From UBA11612 sp963662375 (GTDB lineage: Bacteria > Pseudomonadota > Alphaproteobacteria > Rhodospirillales > Rhodospirillaceae), in contig CAXXRP010000006.1 in assembly GCA_963662375.2 (NCBI GenBank), positions 1 through 46,901 of the forward strand: 46,901 nucleotides of DNA, given 5' to 3'. Below the pieces are notes generated by a model. That model saw only the letters and a list, made by a program, of their open reading frames with translations, was not told the DNA's origin and searched no databases. A program made the translations under genes and the position numbers. Within the stretch, counting starts at the first letter, position 1. Each line of letters begins with the position of its first letter. Below are positions 16,176 through 24,893 of the stretch, piece by piece.

Positions 16176-17519
16176 CTATGCGATGATCTCACTCACATCT
16201 CTCTTGGCCACCATGGAACCAACGCCCCACTCCATCATTGGCACGCCTGCAGCCCGCATAACGGTGAGGCCGACGCGAGTCCCAGCTTCACCGCGTCCGT
16301 CGACATGTATTCCCGTCTTGATACGTCCACCGGCGCTACCGGCGGTCATCATCGGAATACCGTCGATTGAGTGCACCTTTGCAAACTCCTGGTCGGAATG
16401 AGCAAACACAAGACTACGGTCCAGCAGCGTGCCGTCGCCCTCGCGGATCGACGCCAGGGCGGTGACGAAGTAAGCCCACTCGTCCATCGCCTTGCGCACA
16501 AACCAAGAGTTCAGCACTTGGTAGCCCAGTTTCTCGTCGATCGCCTCCTCGTGTGTGATGCCGTGATGGGTCTGGTCGTGCCCCTTCTTGGTCAAGTCAG
16601 AACCGCTGTCTGAATACAGCATGTTGAATACGCGCGTCTGATTGCAAGCAAGCGCCATCACGAGAACGTCGGTCATCAACTTGTGCCGTTGTGCAACCAA
16701 CTCCGAATCGACGCCAACCGGCACATTTTCCTCCGTCCCTTGTGGAATGCTGCATGCTTCTGCGGGCGGTGGCTTCTGAAGCTGCAGCGCTAGCCGGTTC
16801 TCCAGTTCACGGAGCGACGTGAAATATTGATCCAGTCGGATCTGATCCTTGTGGCCGATTACTTTCTTCAGGTCCCTTGCATCCTCCATCACCGGAGAAA
16901 GTACGCTCTTGCGTATCATGATCTTCGGATCGGGCGTGAAATGCGGAGAATTTGGATCCTGAAACTCCGAACCGAAGATTTTTGTGTAGAAGTCAACCGG
17001 GGAGATGTCAGGCGGATTGATCGCGTCCTCGCTCCGGAAGCTATAGCTGTGCCGCTGGTTACCGGTTGCGGCGAGTTCAAGAGAACGAAACCGCGTGCCG
17101 CCGCCGATGACGTCAGAGACCAGAACATCGATACTCGGGCCTGGCAATTGGCTGCGCCCGGCCGGTGCCTGGCCGCATCGCAAACCGACCCAGCCGCTAT
17201 AATGGCAAAGGTTTGGCCGTCCGTCGGTCAAAACGCGGAAATTAGTGAACACATTGACGTGCTGCTTCACGGAACTTATCGCCTTGAGCTCTTCAGGTAG
17301 ATCATAGTCAGGACCTGTTTTCTTTGGAATGAAGATGCTCGAATTCATCCCCAGGCCCCAGAACCATGTGCCAAAGCGGATGGGAAGGGGCGCGCCGCTC
17401 GCAAATGCTTGTCCGTTGCCGTCGAGAAAACAATCAAGTATCGGCAGCGCTACAGTAACGACTGTTCCGTTTAGCATGCCGCGGAGAACGCGCCTGCGGT
17501 TCAGAAGCTGCTTAGTCAT
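16176..17519 (-). CDS. DUF1552 (HXXSHH) domain protein, Tat-exported, module copy 2
   Basis: 447 residues. LNRRRVLRGMLNGTVVTVALP at residues 6-26 is a Tat signal. The body follows copy 1 closely: LPIRFGTWFWGLGMN, then LDQYFTSLRELENRLALQLQKPPPA, MALACNQTRVFNMLYSDSGSD and the histidine motif HDQTHH (HxxSHH with Thr for Ser) followed by GITHEE. AGGAGACAT precedes the ATG. It is 43 bp downstream of the DUF1592 gene and 33 bp upstream of the Y-x4-D gene, so the operon is tight. DUF1552 next to a DUF1592-type protein is a known pairing in planctomycetes, myxobacteria and some proteobacteria; the biochemical role is not established. Confidence 0.9.
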   Translation of the reverse strand: MTKQLLNRRRVLRGMLNGTVVTVALPILDCFLDGNGQAFASGAPLPIRFGTWFWGLGMNSSIFIPKKTGPDYDLPEELKAISSVKQHVNVFTNFRVLTDGRPNLCHYSGWVGLRCGQAPAGRSQLPGPSIDVLVSDVIGGGTRFRSLELAATGNQRHSYSFRSEDAINPPDISPVDFYTKIFGSEFQDPNSPHFTPDPKIMIRKSVLSPVMEDARDLKKVIGHKDQIRLDQYFTSLRELENRLALQLQKPPPAEACSIPQGTEENVPVGVDSELVAQRHKLMTDVLVMALACNQTRVFNMLYSDSGSDLTKKGHDQTHHGITHEEAIDEKLGYQVLNSWFVRKAMDEWAYFVTALASIREGDGTLLDRSLVFAHSDQEFAKVHSIDGIPMMTAGSAGGRIKTGIHVDGRGEAGTRVGLTVMRAAGVPMMEWGVGSMVAKRDVSEIIA

Positions 17520-17562
17520 AATATGTCTCCTATCGCTACGTAGGTATAATATGCCACAAACA

Positions 17563-19254
17563 TCACTGGTGCGAAACCGCAGCTGTCTTTACAGGTGCGG
17601 CAATTTCTTTGATCACGGAATAAAAGGCTGAGCTCTCGGCAATCTCGCGCAGGAGATCGGGAACCCGATATCCGTGCGCAGCAAAGCGCTGGCCCAGGTA
17701 ATCAAGCCACTCGGAATCGGCCGGTTCCATATCGCGTCCAACACCATATGCGTAAAGGCGCTCCACAAGGCATGACGTCGTTGCCGGATGGTCATGCAAC
17801 GCCTGGCCAAGCCCAACAGGAGTAGTGAACTCTACTTCGTCAAGCTTGCCACTTGCGTCGATTAGCTCACCGTTTTCCTTGCTACGAAATTGACCCGCGC
17901 CATCAAAGTTCTCAAGCGCAAGGCCCATCGGATCCGTGATTTTGTGACAGCCCGCACAGACCGGATTCCCACGATGGATGGTCAGCCGCTGGCGTGCAGT
18001 CTTGAACTCGCCGCTGGGGTCTTCAAAACCCGAAAAATCCACGTTCGGCGGTGGTTCAGGTACCTTCTGACACAAGAAGATTTCGCGCAGAGCTTTGCCG
18101 CGGCGGGTGGGAGAACTGCGCCCCGGGTGAGAATAAAGCGTAAGAAAACTCAGTTGGGTCAGCAAGCCTGCGCGCTGGTTCGCGGAATCGAACTCGATCG
18201 GCACCCACTCGTGCGGTCGCTCTGCGGGAAGACGGTATATCATTCCTAGGTCGCCGTTAATAAAACTGCGCCGCGTCGTGAAAAGATCACGATAGTCGCC
18301 GCGGCGAACCATCAGATGATCGACGATCGTGCGCAGGGTCTGCTCCCCTGTATCTGCCGCAACTTTCAATGTAAACGCAGGATAAATCACCCGGTCCTTG
18401 GCCAGGTTATCGATTGCATCCAGAACCAGCATATCTGCAAAGAATGCACGAATGCCATTTTCTAACCGTGACGAGGCCAATAGACGCTCAACCTGCCGCG
18501 ACAAGCCTTCTTTTGAGTCGAGCTCGCTGTTTTCAGCTGCCGTGAGGAGTTGGTCGTCGGGCGGCGCATTCCACAATAGAAGACTTAGACGCAGTGCCCG
18601 CGAATGGGCGTTAAGCCGATAGCTGCCTGGATGGGCTGGGTCCACCTCGGCTACTTCCGTGAGATAGAGAAACTTCGGGGAGATCAACATGCCCGAAAGG
18701 CTGTATGAGAGTCCGGCATAGAAGTCCTTCGCCTTATCGGCGGATTCACCGGCTGTTCGCACATACCTTTGTATCTCGTCCTGCCTCAAAGGTCTGCGGA
18801 AGAGAAGCCTGCCGACCTCGCTCAAGAACATTCTAGCGCAAGCTGGGCCGCTGGCAGTTTCCGAAACCGGTGTGCAGGGCACGAGAACGTCGCGATGAAC
18901 CGGATCGACGACCTGTGCGGCAATCGTCCGAGCGATGTGCTCAAATTGCGTCAACACCGCGGGCACCACGACTGCGCTCGCGGCTCCAAGCGCAAGCAGG
19001 CCTCCCTCGCGCCTAACTGGTGCAAACTTAATGTCCGCCTTGATAGTAGGGCCGAACAGGTATTCGACTGTATTCAGGTATTGTTCTTGTGTTATCAGCC
19101 GAACCCTTGGCGGCCCCCCCCCCACTCCGGGTTCGTGTTGCGTCGCTTGGGAGAGCTGACTCTCGTTGTCGGCTTGCGGGCCTGAGCAGCTCATCAGCAC
19201 AACCGCCAGCACTAAGGCTGCGATGTTAGAAACAGAGTTGGCGGATTTTCTCAT
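17563..19254 (-). CDS. DUF1587/1595/1592/1588/1585 lipoprotein with CxxCH motif
   Basis: 563 residues. Residues 1-23 end in VVLMSC, a lipobox, so it is probably anchored as a lipoprotein by C23. Domains in order: DUF1587 (~52-115, LITQEQYLNTVEYLFG), DUF1595 (~138-200, FLSEVGRLLFRRPLRQDE), DUF1592 (~210-340, RLNAHSRALRLSLLLWNAPPD, TTRRSFINGDL), DUF1588 (~360-460, RAGLLTQLSFLT, LCQKVPEPPPNV) and DUF1585 (~485-550). CAGCH at 433-437 is a c-type haem attachment site with the family's DPMGLALENFDGAG after it. Haem binding is expected from the motif. Such multidomain proteins are paired with DUF1552 proteins but have no proven reaction. It is 41 bp after the KTIGLVL gene; module copy 1 lacks this member. 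Confidence 0.92.
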   Translation of the reverse strand: MRKSANSVSNIAALVLAVVLMSCSGPQADNESQLSQATQHEPGVGGGPPRVRLITQEQYLNTVEYLFGPTIKADIKFAPVRREGGLLALGAASAVVVPAVLTQFEHIARTIAAQVVDPVHRDVLVPCTPVSETASGPACARMFLSEVGRLLFRRPLRQDEIQRYVRTAGESADKAKDFYAGLSYSLSGMLISPKFLYLTEVAEVDPAHPGSYRLNAHSRALRLSLLLWNAPPDDQLLTAAENSELDSKEGLSRQVERLLASSRLENGIRAFFADMLVLDAIDNLAKDRVIYPAFTLKVAADTGEQTLRTIVDHLMVRRGDYRDLFTTRRSFINGDLGMIYRLPAERPHEWVPIEFDSANQRAGLLTQLSFLTLYSHPGRSSPTRRGKALREIFLCQKVPEPPPNVDFSGFEDPSGEFKTARQRLTIHRGNPVCAGCHKITDPMGLALENFDGAGQFRSKENGELIDASGKLDEVEFTTPVGLGQALHDHPATTSCLVERLYAYGVGRDMEPADSEWLDYLGQRFAAHGYRVPDLLREIAESSAFYSVIKEIAAPVKTAAVSHQ

Positions 19255-19295
19255 AGAAACTCCCTATTCTCTCTTTTTGTCTCCCGCCCCCGTAA

Positions 19296-20450
19296 TCAAT
19301 TTCCCGCATTGGCTTGGCGAAGCGGTGAGGTCGCTGCCGCCGATTCGATACTCTTACCTTCATCTTCAGGGTGAACGATGAACGCCCGGGCAAAGCCTAC
19401 CTCTTGCGCCGTTGAAATCGCATTGCACTGCCCCGTCTCGGGATCTTTGTCACCGTCGGCGTAGCGCACCAACGCGGCATAGACCGAAGGACCGCTTGTA
19501 CGCCCGATCCAGTCGGCGCCAATAGCGTTTTTTGTATAAACCTCCCAGAACTGTGGAATGTCGAAATAGCCGATCACAAGCCCTTCGGCACCCGTCGGCG
19601 TCAGCTTCAATTGAAAGCGCATGCCATTGATCTGGTAGTAGCCAGGAGGACCTACGCCAAGCTTATGGTGCCAATCCATATCGACCGGCTCGGTGACCAG
19701 AACACCGTCGACAATCTTTCCGCGGGTATGGCTGGCATAATAACTTGTGAGTTCTTTATCGATCCGCTGACTCTGCCACGGAATAACGTTTCCATCGGGA
19801 TCTTGGACCAACTTGTTCAGCCCCTTGTGAGTGCTGACCAACACCTCGGGGTCGTTCAACTCGTCATCGACCCCGGTGATCTCTATTAGGATGCGGTTGA
19901 GCGGGTCGGTGCGGATACTGCGGTTGTGGAATTCGTCGAAAAATCCGCCTACGCGCATGCCCTGTTGGCATCCGAAGACCCGATAGAACTGGTTGTCGAC
20001 GGCGGGTTTGCCATCGACACCCGTGAACTTTTCATGTTTGCAGGTGCGAGCCGTGGCACGACCGTCGTCCGTCCCGTCGAGGTTCATGCCGTCAGCGATC
20101 TCGCTATGGACTTCGCGAAACGGTAGTGGATCTTCGATGACAGTTGGGTTGTACCAAACATTCTCGCCGTTTGGGCCCCGGTTCTGGCGGTGAAAATATT
20201 TACTGATGTGCTCCCTCTGTTCCACTTCAGTGGGGAACTGGGCAGCCCATTGCTCGTTATTATCGTACTGAAAACCTTCCGGGCACTCTTTTGTATCTTC
20301 CAACCCGGACATTGCCATATGCCAATCCGTAAGGACTAGTCCAATTGTCTTACTGTCCGACTGCGTAATTGCGGGCGAGACGACGGCGAAAATGCCAATC
20401 AGCGAAGCAGCTGATACGGTCCAAAACCAGTTTCTTTTTGACATCTTCAT
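19296..20450 (-). CDS. Exported 'KTIGLVL' protein of unknown family, module copy 2
   Basis: I start at the ATG at 20450 (MKMSKRNWFW), preceded by GTGGAG; the frame is open 12 codons further. About 384 residues. Signal peptide SAASLIGIFAVVSPAITQ. Shares with the paralogue at 11379-12509 the block KTIGLVLT, ECPEGFQ, HRQNRGPNGE, DPLPFRE, NLDGTDDGR, TCKHEKF, AVDNQFYRVFGC, NRILIEITGVDDELND, GAEGLVIGYFD and DPETGQCNAIS, including four cysteines. No domain recognised. First gene of the four-gene operon; its promoter must lie in 20451-20650, just inside a solitary IS6 end at 20654-20671. It ends TSPLRQANAGN. Confidence 0.82.
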   Translation of the reverse strand: MKMSKRNWFWTVSAASLIGIFAVVSPAITQSDSKTIGLVLTDWHMAMSGLEDTKECPEGFQYDNNEQWAAQFPTEVEQREHISKYFHRQNRGPNGENVWYNPTVIEDPLPFREVHSEIADGMNLDGTDDGRATARTCKHEKFTGVDGKPAVDNQFYRVFGCQQGMRVGGFFDEFHNRSIRTDPLNRILIEITGVDDELNDPEVLVSTHKGLNKLVQDPDGNVIPWQSQRIDKELTSYYASHTRGKIVDGVLVTEPVDMDWHHKLGVGPPGYYQINGMRFQLKLTPTGAEGLVIGYFDIPQFWEVYTKNAIGADWIGRTSGPSVYAALVRYADGDKDPETGQCNAISTAQEVGFARAFIVHPEDEGKSIESAAATSPLRQANAGN

Positions 20451-20653
20451 AAACTCCACAATTACGGTGTTGTCGATTTGGACCATGTGGACATTGTGTG
20501 CACTCTGACAGAGCGCCTTTTTTTCCTGCCGGAGCGCCCATTTTGATCTAATAGTTGCTGGTGTAAAGAAGTTGTTTAACGTTCCCTTTCGACAGGAGCA
20601 TAAACTCCATTAAGGTCTGCCAACTAACTGAATAATTGGGAATAATTAAGCCG

Positions 20654-20671
20654 TTTGCCTCTGACAATGCC
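20654..20671. repeat. Solitary IS6 inverted-repeat end
   Basis: TTTGCCTCTGACAATGCC is, read on the minus strand, GGCATTGTCAGAGGCAAA, a right IS6 end with one change from copy 3. No transposase sequence adjoins it. With the IS at 14081-14884 it brackets exactly the complete four-gene module, so the module was probably once a composite IS6 unit. Confidence 0.7.
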
Positions 20672-20729
20672 TAGTCAGTTGTTATTTTCGTTTCGCTGAA
20701 CTCTTTCCGTATTAAGAAATAATGACACG

Positions 20730-20862
20730 CTAAATGTCTTGCGCCTCCCGTATCAACTCCGCAAACAGTTTTCGCTCGGTAATAGCCTCAGCCGAATAGC
20801 GCCCATGCTTCCAAGCGTTCCGATTCCTTTTCGGAGCGCCACTACACTTTGCGCCGCCACTC
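20730..20862 (-). pseudogene. Relic of a 'GAPKGNxNAWKHGRY' protein, copy 1
   Basis: The minus strand reads CSGAPKRNRNAWKHGRYSAEA and on to FAELIREAQDI then TAG. This is the C-terminal half of a small protein type common in alphaproteobacteria (HGGxSxGAPxGNxNAxKHG). The N-terminal half is absent. A second, independently damaged copy lies at 22460-22606. The role of the family is unknown to me; it is often near mobile DNA. Confidence 0.55.
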
Positions 20863-20910
20863 CCACGGCTTCACAAACTCACCAGCCCATATTTACCGCC
20901 CTTCTAATGT

Positions 20911-20947
20911 TGCTAATTCTGCTACACTTCCCTGAGAGGGAGTCATG
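20911..20947 (+). promoter_or_regulatory. Sel1-type leader, copy C
   Basis: TGCTAATTCTGCTACACTTCC, then CTGAGAGGGAGTC directly before the ATG at 20945. The run GAGAGGGAG is a strong ribosome binding site. The same core, to the base over most of its length, precedes the intact Sel1 gene at 28233, and orphan copies are at 7119 and 14013. The conservation of untranslated DNA points to shared regulation or a mobile origin. Confidence 0.6.
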
Positions 20948-21585
20948 CAAATTTTAGCGAACGCCATCAGAACTGCATTGCTTGCTGCCATCATCGCAGT
21001 GGGTGTTGGCAGTGCGGCTGTTGCTGGGCCGTTTGAGGATGCGACCGCCGCTTCAAACGCCAAGACTACGCAACGGCATTGCGTCTCCTGCGGCCGCTCG
21101 CAGACCAGGGCCATGTCCGTGCTCAGTACTATCTCTCGGGGCCATGTACGACAACGGTGAAGGCATTCCTGAGGACGACGCCGAGGCGGTTAAGTGGTAC
21201 CGCAAGGCTGCAGACCAGGGCTTAGCCAATGCCCAGACCATTCTCGGCTTTCATGTACGACAAAGGTGATGGCGTCCCTGAGGACGACGTTCAGACATAT
21301 AAGTGGTGGAACCTCGCGGCCGCTCAAGGAAATGAGTTTTCAAAATATTACAAAGCCATCGTTGAAAAAACAATGACACGTGAGCAGATCGCCGAGGCTC
21401 AGCGCCTTTCAACTGAATGGAAGCCCGTCGGCGAAGGTATTCGGGCCGGATTTTGGGCACGCTTCGTTCGGGCGATTGATGGACTGAAGGAGTTGATTAA
21501 AAAGTACAAAGGCATCTTGTCGGCGACTGATGCTGCAGCGCCGGACCCGAATGACTTTTGGGTGGATGGACCTCCCAATGGCTAG
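20945..21585 (+). pseudogene. Sel1-repeat periplasmic protein, three frameshifts
   Basis: Starts MQILANAIRTALLAAIIAVGVG...VAGPFED, a signal peptide like that of the intact paralogue at 28233. Reading then has to move frame near 21052 (to FKRQDYATALRLLRPLADQG), near 21138 (to GAMYDNGEGIPEDDAEAVKWYRKAADQG) and near 21247 (to MYDKGDGVPEDDVQTYKWW). The last piece ends TMTREQIAEAQRLSTEWKPVGEG plus a unique tail to 21585. About three Sel1 repeats are recoverable. Sel1 (TPR-like) repeats bind proteins; a periplasmic scaffold role is the usual guess. As it stands it makes no full protein. Confidence 0.8.
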
Positions 21586-21673
21586 TTACGATATAGAGGC
21601 AGCGCGCAGGGCTGGTTTGTCTGACAAGCAAATTCTAGCAGAACACTTTGCGAAGCTCGGGATAGACGCCTAG
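21578..21673 (+). CDS. Small ORF, 31 residues
   Basis: ATG at 21578 overlaps the end of the Sel1 pseudogene; the product begins MASYDIEAARRAGLSDKQIL and ends at 21673. The pattern 'DIEAARRAGLSDxxI' occurs as a short N-terminal segment in assorted bacterial and phage proteins, so this may be the start of a longer gene now lost. GGTGGATGGA lies upstream. It may equally be meaningless. Confidence 0.3.
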   Translation: MASYDIEAARRAGLSDKQILAEHFAKLGIDA

Positions 21674-21680
21674 GAGCCGA

Positions 21681-22475
21681 TCAAGACCGATCTGTTGGAT
21701 GCGCCAAGCCCAACTCCCAATAAGGCATTTTCAGTGCAAGGTACAGACGTCCTAAACGAACATTAAACGGACTGAAATACTTCTCAACAAAGTAGAGCAG
21801 GGTAAAAATAAACAATGCGATTCCAAGCATTTCCAATGCTTCCTCCATTGTATATATAGTGAATGTAATGATACTAGGTTCGCTGCTCCATGCCGCACCG
21901 GAACTTTCCAAGTAAAGTCCTGCCAATGCTTCACAACCGATGGCACCGCCGACAAATATGGCACCTGACAGGACCATTAGATTGCGGGTAATCGCATCCG
22001 TTTGTCGTAGAAAACTGATTGATAAAAAGAAAATTAGTGCGACGAAAATAGATCCGGGAATTACCCATCCATAATGCCAAAGACCGGACGCCCCGCTCAG
22101 CCCCGACCATTCCGTGATTCTCCATAGACCTTCATGCACGGAGAAAGCCTCATCATAGGCCAGGAACAGAAAAATCAAACCAAGAAATAGGAAGAACTTA
22201 TGCTCATGCATGTTGGATTTACGGCACCCAACATGCAAAGCAAACAGGAGCATGGAACTACACAATATTGCAATGGCCGAGAAAATGGACGGAATGTTCA
22301 TTTCCGTATCTACATTAAATAATTTCCGAAGCCCGAATACATAATCATGTCCGCTTATATAATAAAAAAAATCAAAAGATATGCTAATAAAGATTAATAT
22401 ACATATTGCCATAATATGGGTTCTAAATATCGCATTAGATGTCAATCGGGTCATGATTTTCACATCAAATCCCAT
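21681..22475 (-). CDS. Polytopic membrane protein, unknown family
   Basis: 264 residues with about seven hydrophobic segments (near 18-40, 62-82, 93-110, 138-158, 168-188, 200-215 and 218-235). Between segments 3 and 4 is AYDEAFSVHEGLW and later YTMEEALEMLGIALFIF, so acidic and histidine residues sit near membrane faces. I recognise similar marine bacterial hypotheticals but know no function. Start uncertain: the ATG at 22475 has no clear ribosome binding site, and an ATG at 22454 (MTRLTSN) is equally possible. The 5' end overlaps the tail of a relic at 22460-22606. Confidence 0.6.
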   Translation of the reverse strand: MGFDVKIMTRLTSNAIFRTHIMAICILIFISISFDFFYYISGHDYVFGLRKLFNVDTEMNIPSIFSAIAILCSSMLLFALHVGCRKSNMHEHKFFLFLGLIFLFLAYDEAFSVHEGLWRITEWSGLSGASGLWHYGWVIPGSIFVALIFFLSISFLRQTDAITRNLMVLSGAIFVGGAIGCEALAGLYLESSGAAWSSEPSIITFTIYTMEEALEMLGIALFIFTLLYFVEKYFSPFNVRLGRLYLALKMPYWELGLAHPTDRS

Positions 22476-22606
22476 AAGATGAGGTGTTCGATTTCTTTTG
22501 CTTTCCTGACCAAATCCGCAAATAGATTTCGCTCAGCGATAGCCTCCGCTGAATAACGCCCATGCTTCCAGGCGTTCTAATTCCCTTTCGGTGCACCGCT
22601 ATCTCT
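22460..22606 (-). pseudogene. Relic of a 'GAPKGNxNAWKHGRY' protein, copy 2
   Basis: The minus strand reads GAPKGN, then a TAG stop, then NAWKHGRYSAEAIAERN and FADLVRKAKEIEHLI to a TGA at 22460. It is the same C-terminal half as at 20730-20862 but with an internal stop and different substitutions, so the copies decayed separately. The N-terminal half is missing. Confidence 0.55.
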
Positions 22607-22927
22607 TCCGCCGCCCTAGGACTGATTCTTTTATTTGGATTCATGATTTCCCCGGCTTACTACATCCCAATGAGTGTTTTCTCCGTCGAATTTGGAGGAT
22701 CTCATTCCGCCACTTTAGTTTGTCTGATTGATGCCTTCGGATATGCAGCCAGCGTTCCTTTCGGCTTCATAGGTGGGCGGCTTGCGGATAGCGCGGGTGG
22801 ATGGTCCAGCTTTATGATTCTATTGCTAGTGCTTTCCATCTTAGCAACCGTTTCGGTTTGGCTGTTCATGCATGCAGAATATCGGACTTTAGAAAAAAAG
22901 AGTATGAGGATCTTCAAATATCCCTAG
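22595..22927 (+). pseudogene. MFS transporter C-terminal fragment
   Basis: The plus frame ending at 22927 reads PAYYIPMSVFSVEFGG, LVCLIDAFGYAASVPFGF, GGRLADSAGGWSSF and WLFMHAEYR: the last three or four membrane segments and the loop (GGRLAD) of a major-facilitator transporter. Eight or more N-terminal segments are absent. Upstream of about 22595 the sequence belongs to the GAPKGN relic on the other strand. Its stop is 13 bp from the stop of the converging oxygenase gene. Confidence 0.65.
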
Positions 22928-22940
22928 CCGATCCGGCCTC

Positions 22941-24304
22941 TTACTTTTCTCCGTTCATGTAGCGATCGAGTTCGCGATGGAAATGGCGAATGCGGTCTTC
23001 CTGTTCGCTCCAAAGCGGCCCCTTGAATCCGCGGGATTTGACGCCCTGCTGGACGGCGTGAACAAGTTCTACATCTTGGTCGAGAACCTCGCCGAGTTCT
23101 GCCTTTTCGCCGACTTTATAATGCTCGATGTCGGGACGGATGTCGCCCGTTACGTCGGTTCCCTCCGGCAACCCCATCCATGCGGGAACGGTGTAGTCAG
23201 GGTCGTCAACATATCGGAACAAGGTCATGTTGTCGTAGTAGAACCGCTCCGGATCCGTCGGGTGCGGAACGAAACGCATGATGAACACGCCTTCTGGATG
23301 CATGCCGATTTGAACATTTGGGAAAAAGCCTGTCGCCCAACTGTCCGTCAATTGACCGTTGGTGAAGTTATCGTAATGGTTCAAACCGATGCGTTTGGCC
23401 CGTTCGCGTTTTACCACTTGGATAGCTTCACGAACTTCCGACGCGACTCCCGAAAAGTCTTCTGGGTTCATCCCGGTTTCCATCATCATATGCTGCAAGT
23501 AGGGACCAATTGAGTCTTGGTCGTCCATCCGGTGAGATTTCACGCCGATCGGAACGATCATCCGGCTAAAGCCATTGGGATAAAGGTCGACTTGGCTTAA
23601 ATCCCCATGACGCCTTGGGTTTGAGGGTGAATATGGGGCAGATGATAGGTCTCGTAGAAGGCGTCGACGCTAGTTTTCCAGTTTCCGATCCATTCCGAGC
23701 GGGTGTGACGGACAACATTCATTTTGCCGATTTCGTAATTCTCGATGTAACCTTTAGGAAATCCGATCCATTCGCGCAAGGGCGGTGCCTTACCGTCCAT
23801 ATTGACGAAAATCAATCCGCCGATAGTATCACAGCGCACTTCCGTCAAGCCTGGCCTGTGTTTCACGAGCTCCGGATTGAAGGTCTCTTCGTCGGTAATC
23901 GTGTGCAGTGATCCATCGCCGTTGAACCGCCAACCATGAAAGGGACAAGCGAATTTCCGAACGCTGCCATGGTCGTTCATACACACCCGGTTTCCGCGAT
24001 GCGGGCAAGCATTGTAAAAGGCTTTGATCCCGCCGTCCTCCTGGCGAACGATCAAGAATTCCTCATGCCCGAGGGCAAAGACGACATAGTCATTAGGATC
24101 TTTGATGTCGGGCGTTACGCCGGCGAGCAGCCAGACCCGAGGCCACAAATGGGTCCATTCCTTTTCCATGAATTCACGGCTGTAGTAACGGGACGGATCG
24201 GGGACCTCGCTGCCGAGGTCTGCGGGGCGGGGTTGTTTGGCTTCCAAAGAATTTTCTGGCGCTTTCAAATCCATTGGCCATTCCGCACGTAAACTCCTCA
24301 GCAT
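22941..24304 (-). pseudogene. Rieske aromatic-ring oxygenase alpha subunit, one frameshift
   Basis: The N-terminal frame (24304-23597; ATG after GGGAGGGAACG) holds the Rieske [2Fe-2S] domain with CPHRG near residue 99 and CPFHGWRF near 119, and the mononuclear iron site DAFYETYHLPHIHP near 215. It stops after TQGVMGI. A single base missing from the G run at about 23606 (G4 instead of G5) would continue it as VMGDLSQVDLYPNGFSRMIVPIG into the second frame (23561-22941), which ends DRIRHFHRELDRYMNGEK. Joined length is about 450 residues, normal for the family. It would hydroxylate an unknown substrate using electrons from a ferredoxin; a Rieske ferredoxin gene is at 24894. Confidence 0.85.
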
Positions 24305-24440
24305 CGTTCCCTCCCATGACCGCAGTTCACCGAAAACAATTCGCAGGACAATATCACGAAAAATTACCGGACGATATTCCCGATTGTTTTCTTATCGCGC
24401 AATCAGCTGACCGAAGAAATGAGAATTCACCGGAATTCTG

Positions 24441-24626
24441 TCATTGACCGCTGGGCATCAGTGTTCGCAAGCATTCCTCAAGATAGAAAATAAATTCATG
24501 CCCATTGACTTCGCCGGTCTCTGCGGACAGATGTTTTGTCGCCAATCTCTCCAACGTCGCTTGCACAAGGTTCAAGGCCAGGTCGAAATAATAATGCGGG
24601 TTGAACCGGCCCGTCTTTTGATTCAA
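24441..24626 (-). pseudogene. Possible TetR-type regulator C-terminal fragment
   Basis: The minus frame, open upstream to about 24700, reads FNPHYYFDLALNLVQATLERL, KHLSAETGEVNGHEFIFYLEECLRTLMPSGQ. The helical, amphipathic composition and ending resemble the ligand-binding half of TetR-family repressors. There is no DNA-binding helix-turn-helix; upstream the acyl-CoA dehydrogenase fragment begins on the other strand. If correct it is the remnant of the regulator of the oxygenase genes. Weak call. Confidence 0.3.
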
Positions 24627-24696
24627 CGTGTTATCTGCATTGCGGAGTAGGGATTGCCTAGAATTTTGGACTCGTCGATCGCTAAATGTTACGTGA

Positions 24697-24891
24697 ATGA
24701 GATTGCGCGGGGGCGGCGGGACCGGCCGCGCAGCTCATGGTGGCCTGCGGGGTTCCAAGGAATTCGGCATGGAGCGAGTTATGCGGGACGTGTGGGACTG
24801 GGGCATTGCCGGCGGCGCAATTGATATTCAGACGGTTAATATTGCTTCGGCCGTGGTGGGCCGCAGATTTGATCAACGGAAGTTGAGCTGA
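24697..24891 (+). pseudogene. Acyl-CoA dehydrogenase C-terminal fragment
   Basis: The frame ending at 24891 reads GSKEFGMERVMRDVWDWGIAGG, split as MERVMRDV and GIAGGAIDIQTVNIA followed by GRRFDQRKLS. The 'ERxxRDxxxxxIxGGxxxIQxxNIA' pattern is the C-terminal FAD/substrate region of acyl-CoA dehydrogenases. Only about 55 residues remain. The stop is 0-2 bp from the ferredoxin ATG (TGAATATG), implying the original gene was directly coupled to the ferredoxin gene. Confidence 0.55.
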
Positions 24892-24893
24892 AT

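Noticed and set aside
20893..21114. Minus-strand ORFs containing CMTPSQGSVAEL, also at 6888 and 28040
   Set aside because: They recur only because the Sel1 leader is repeated; they are antisense shadows of leader and signal peptide.
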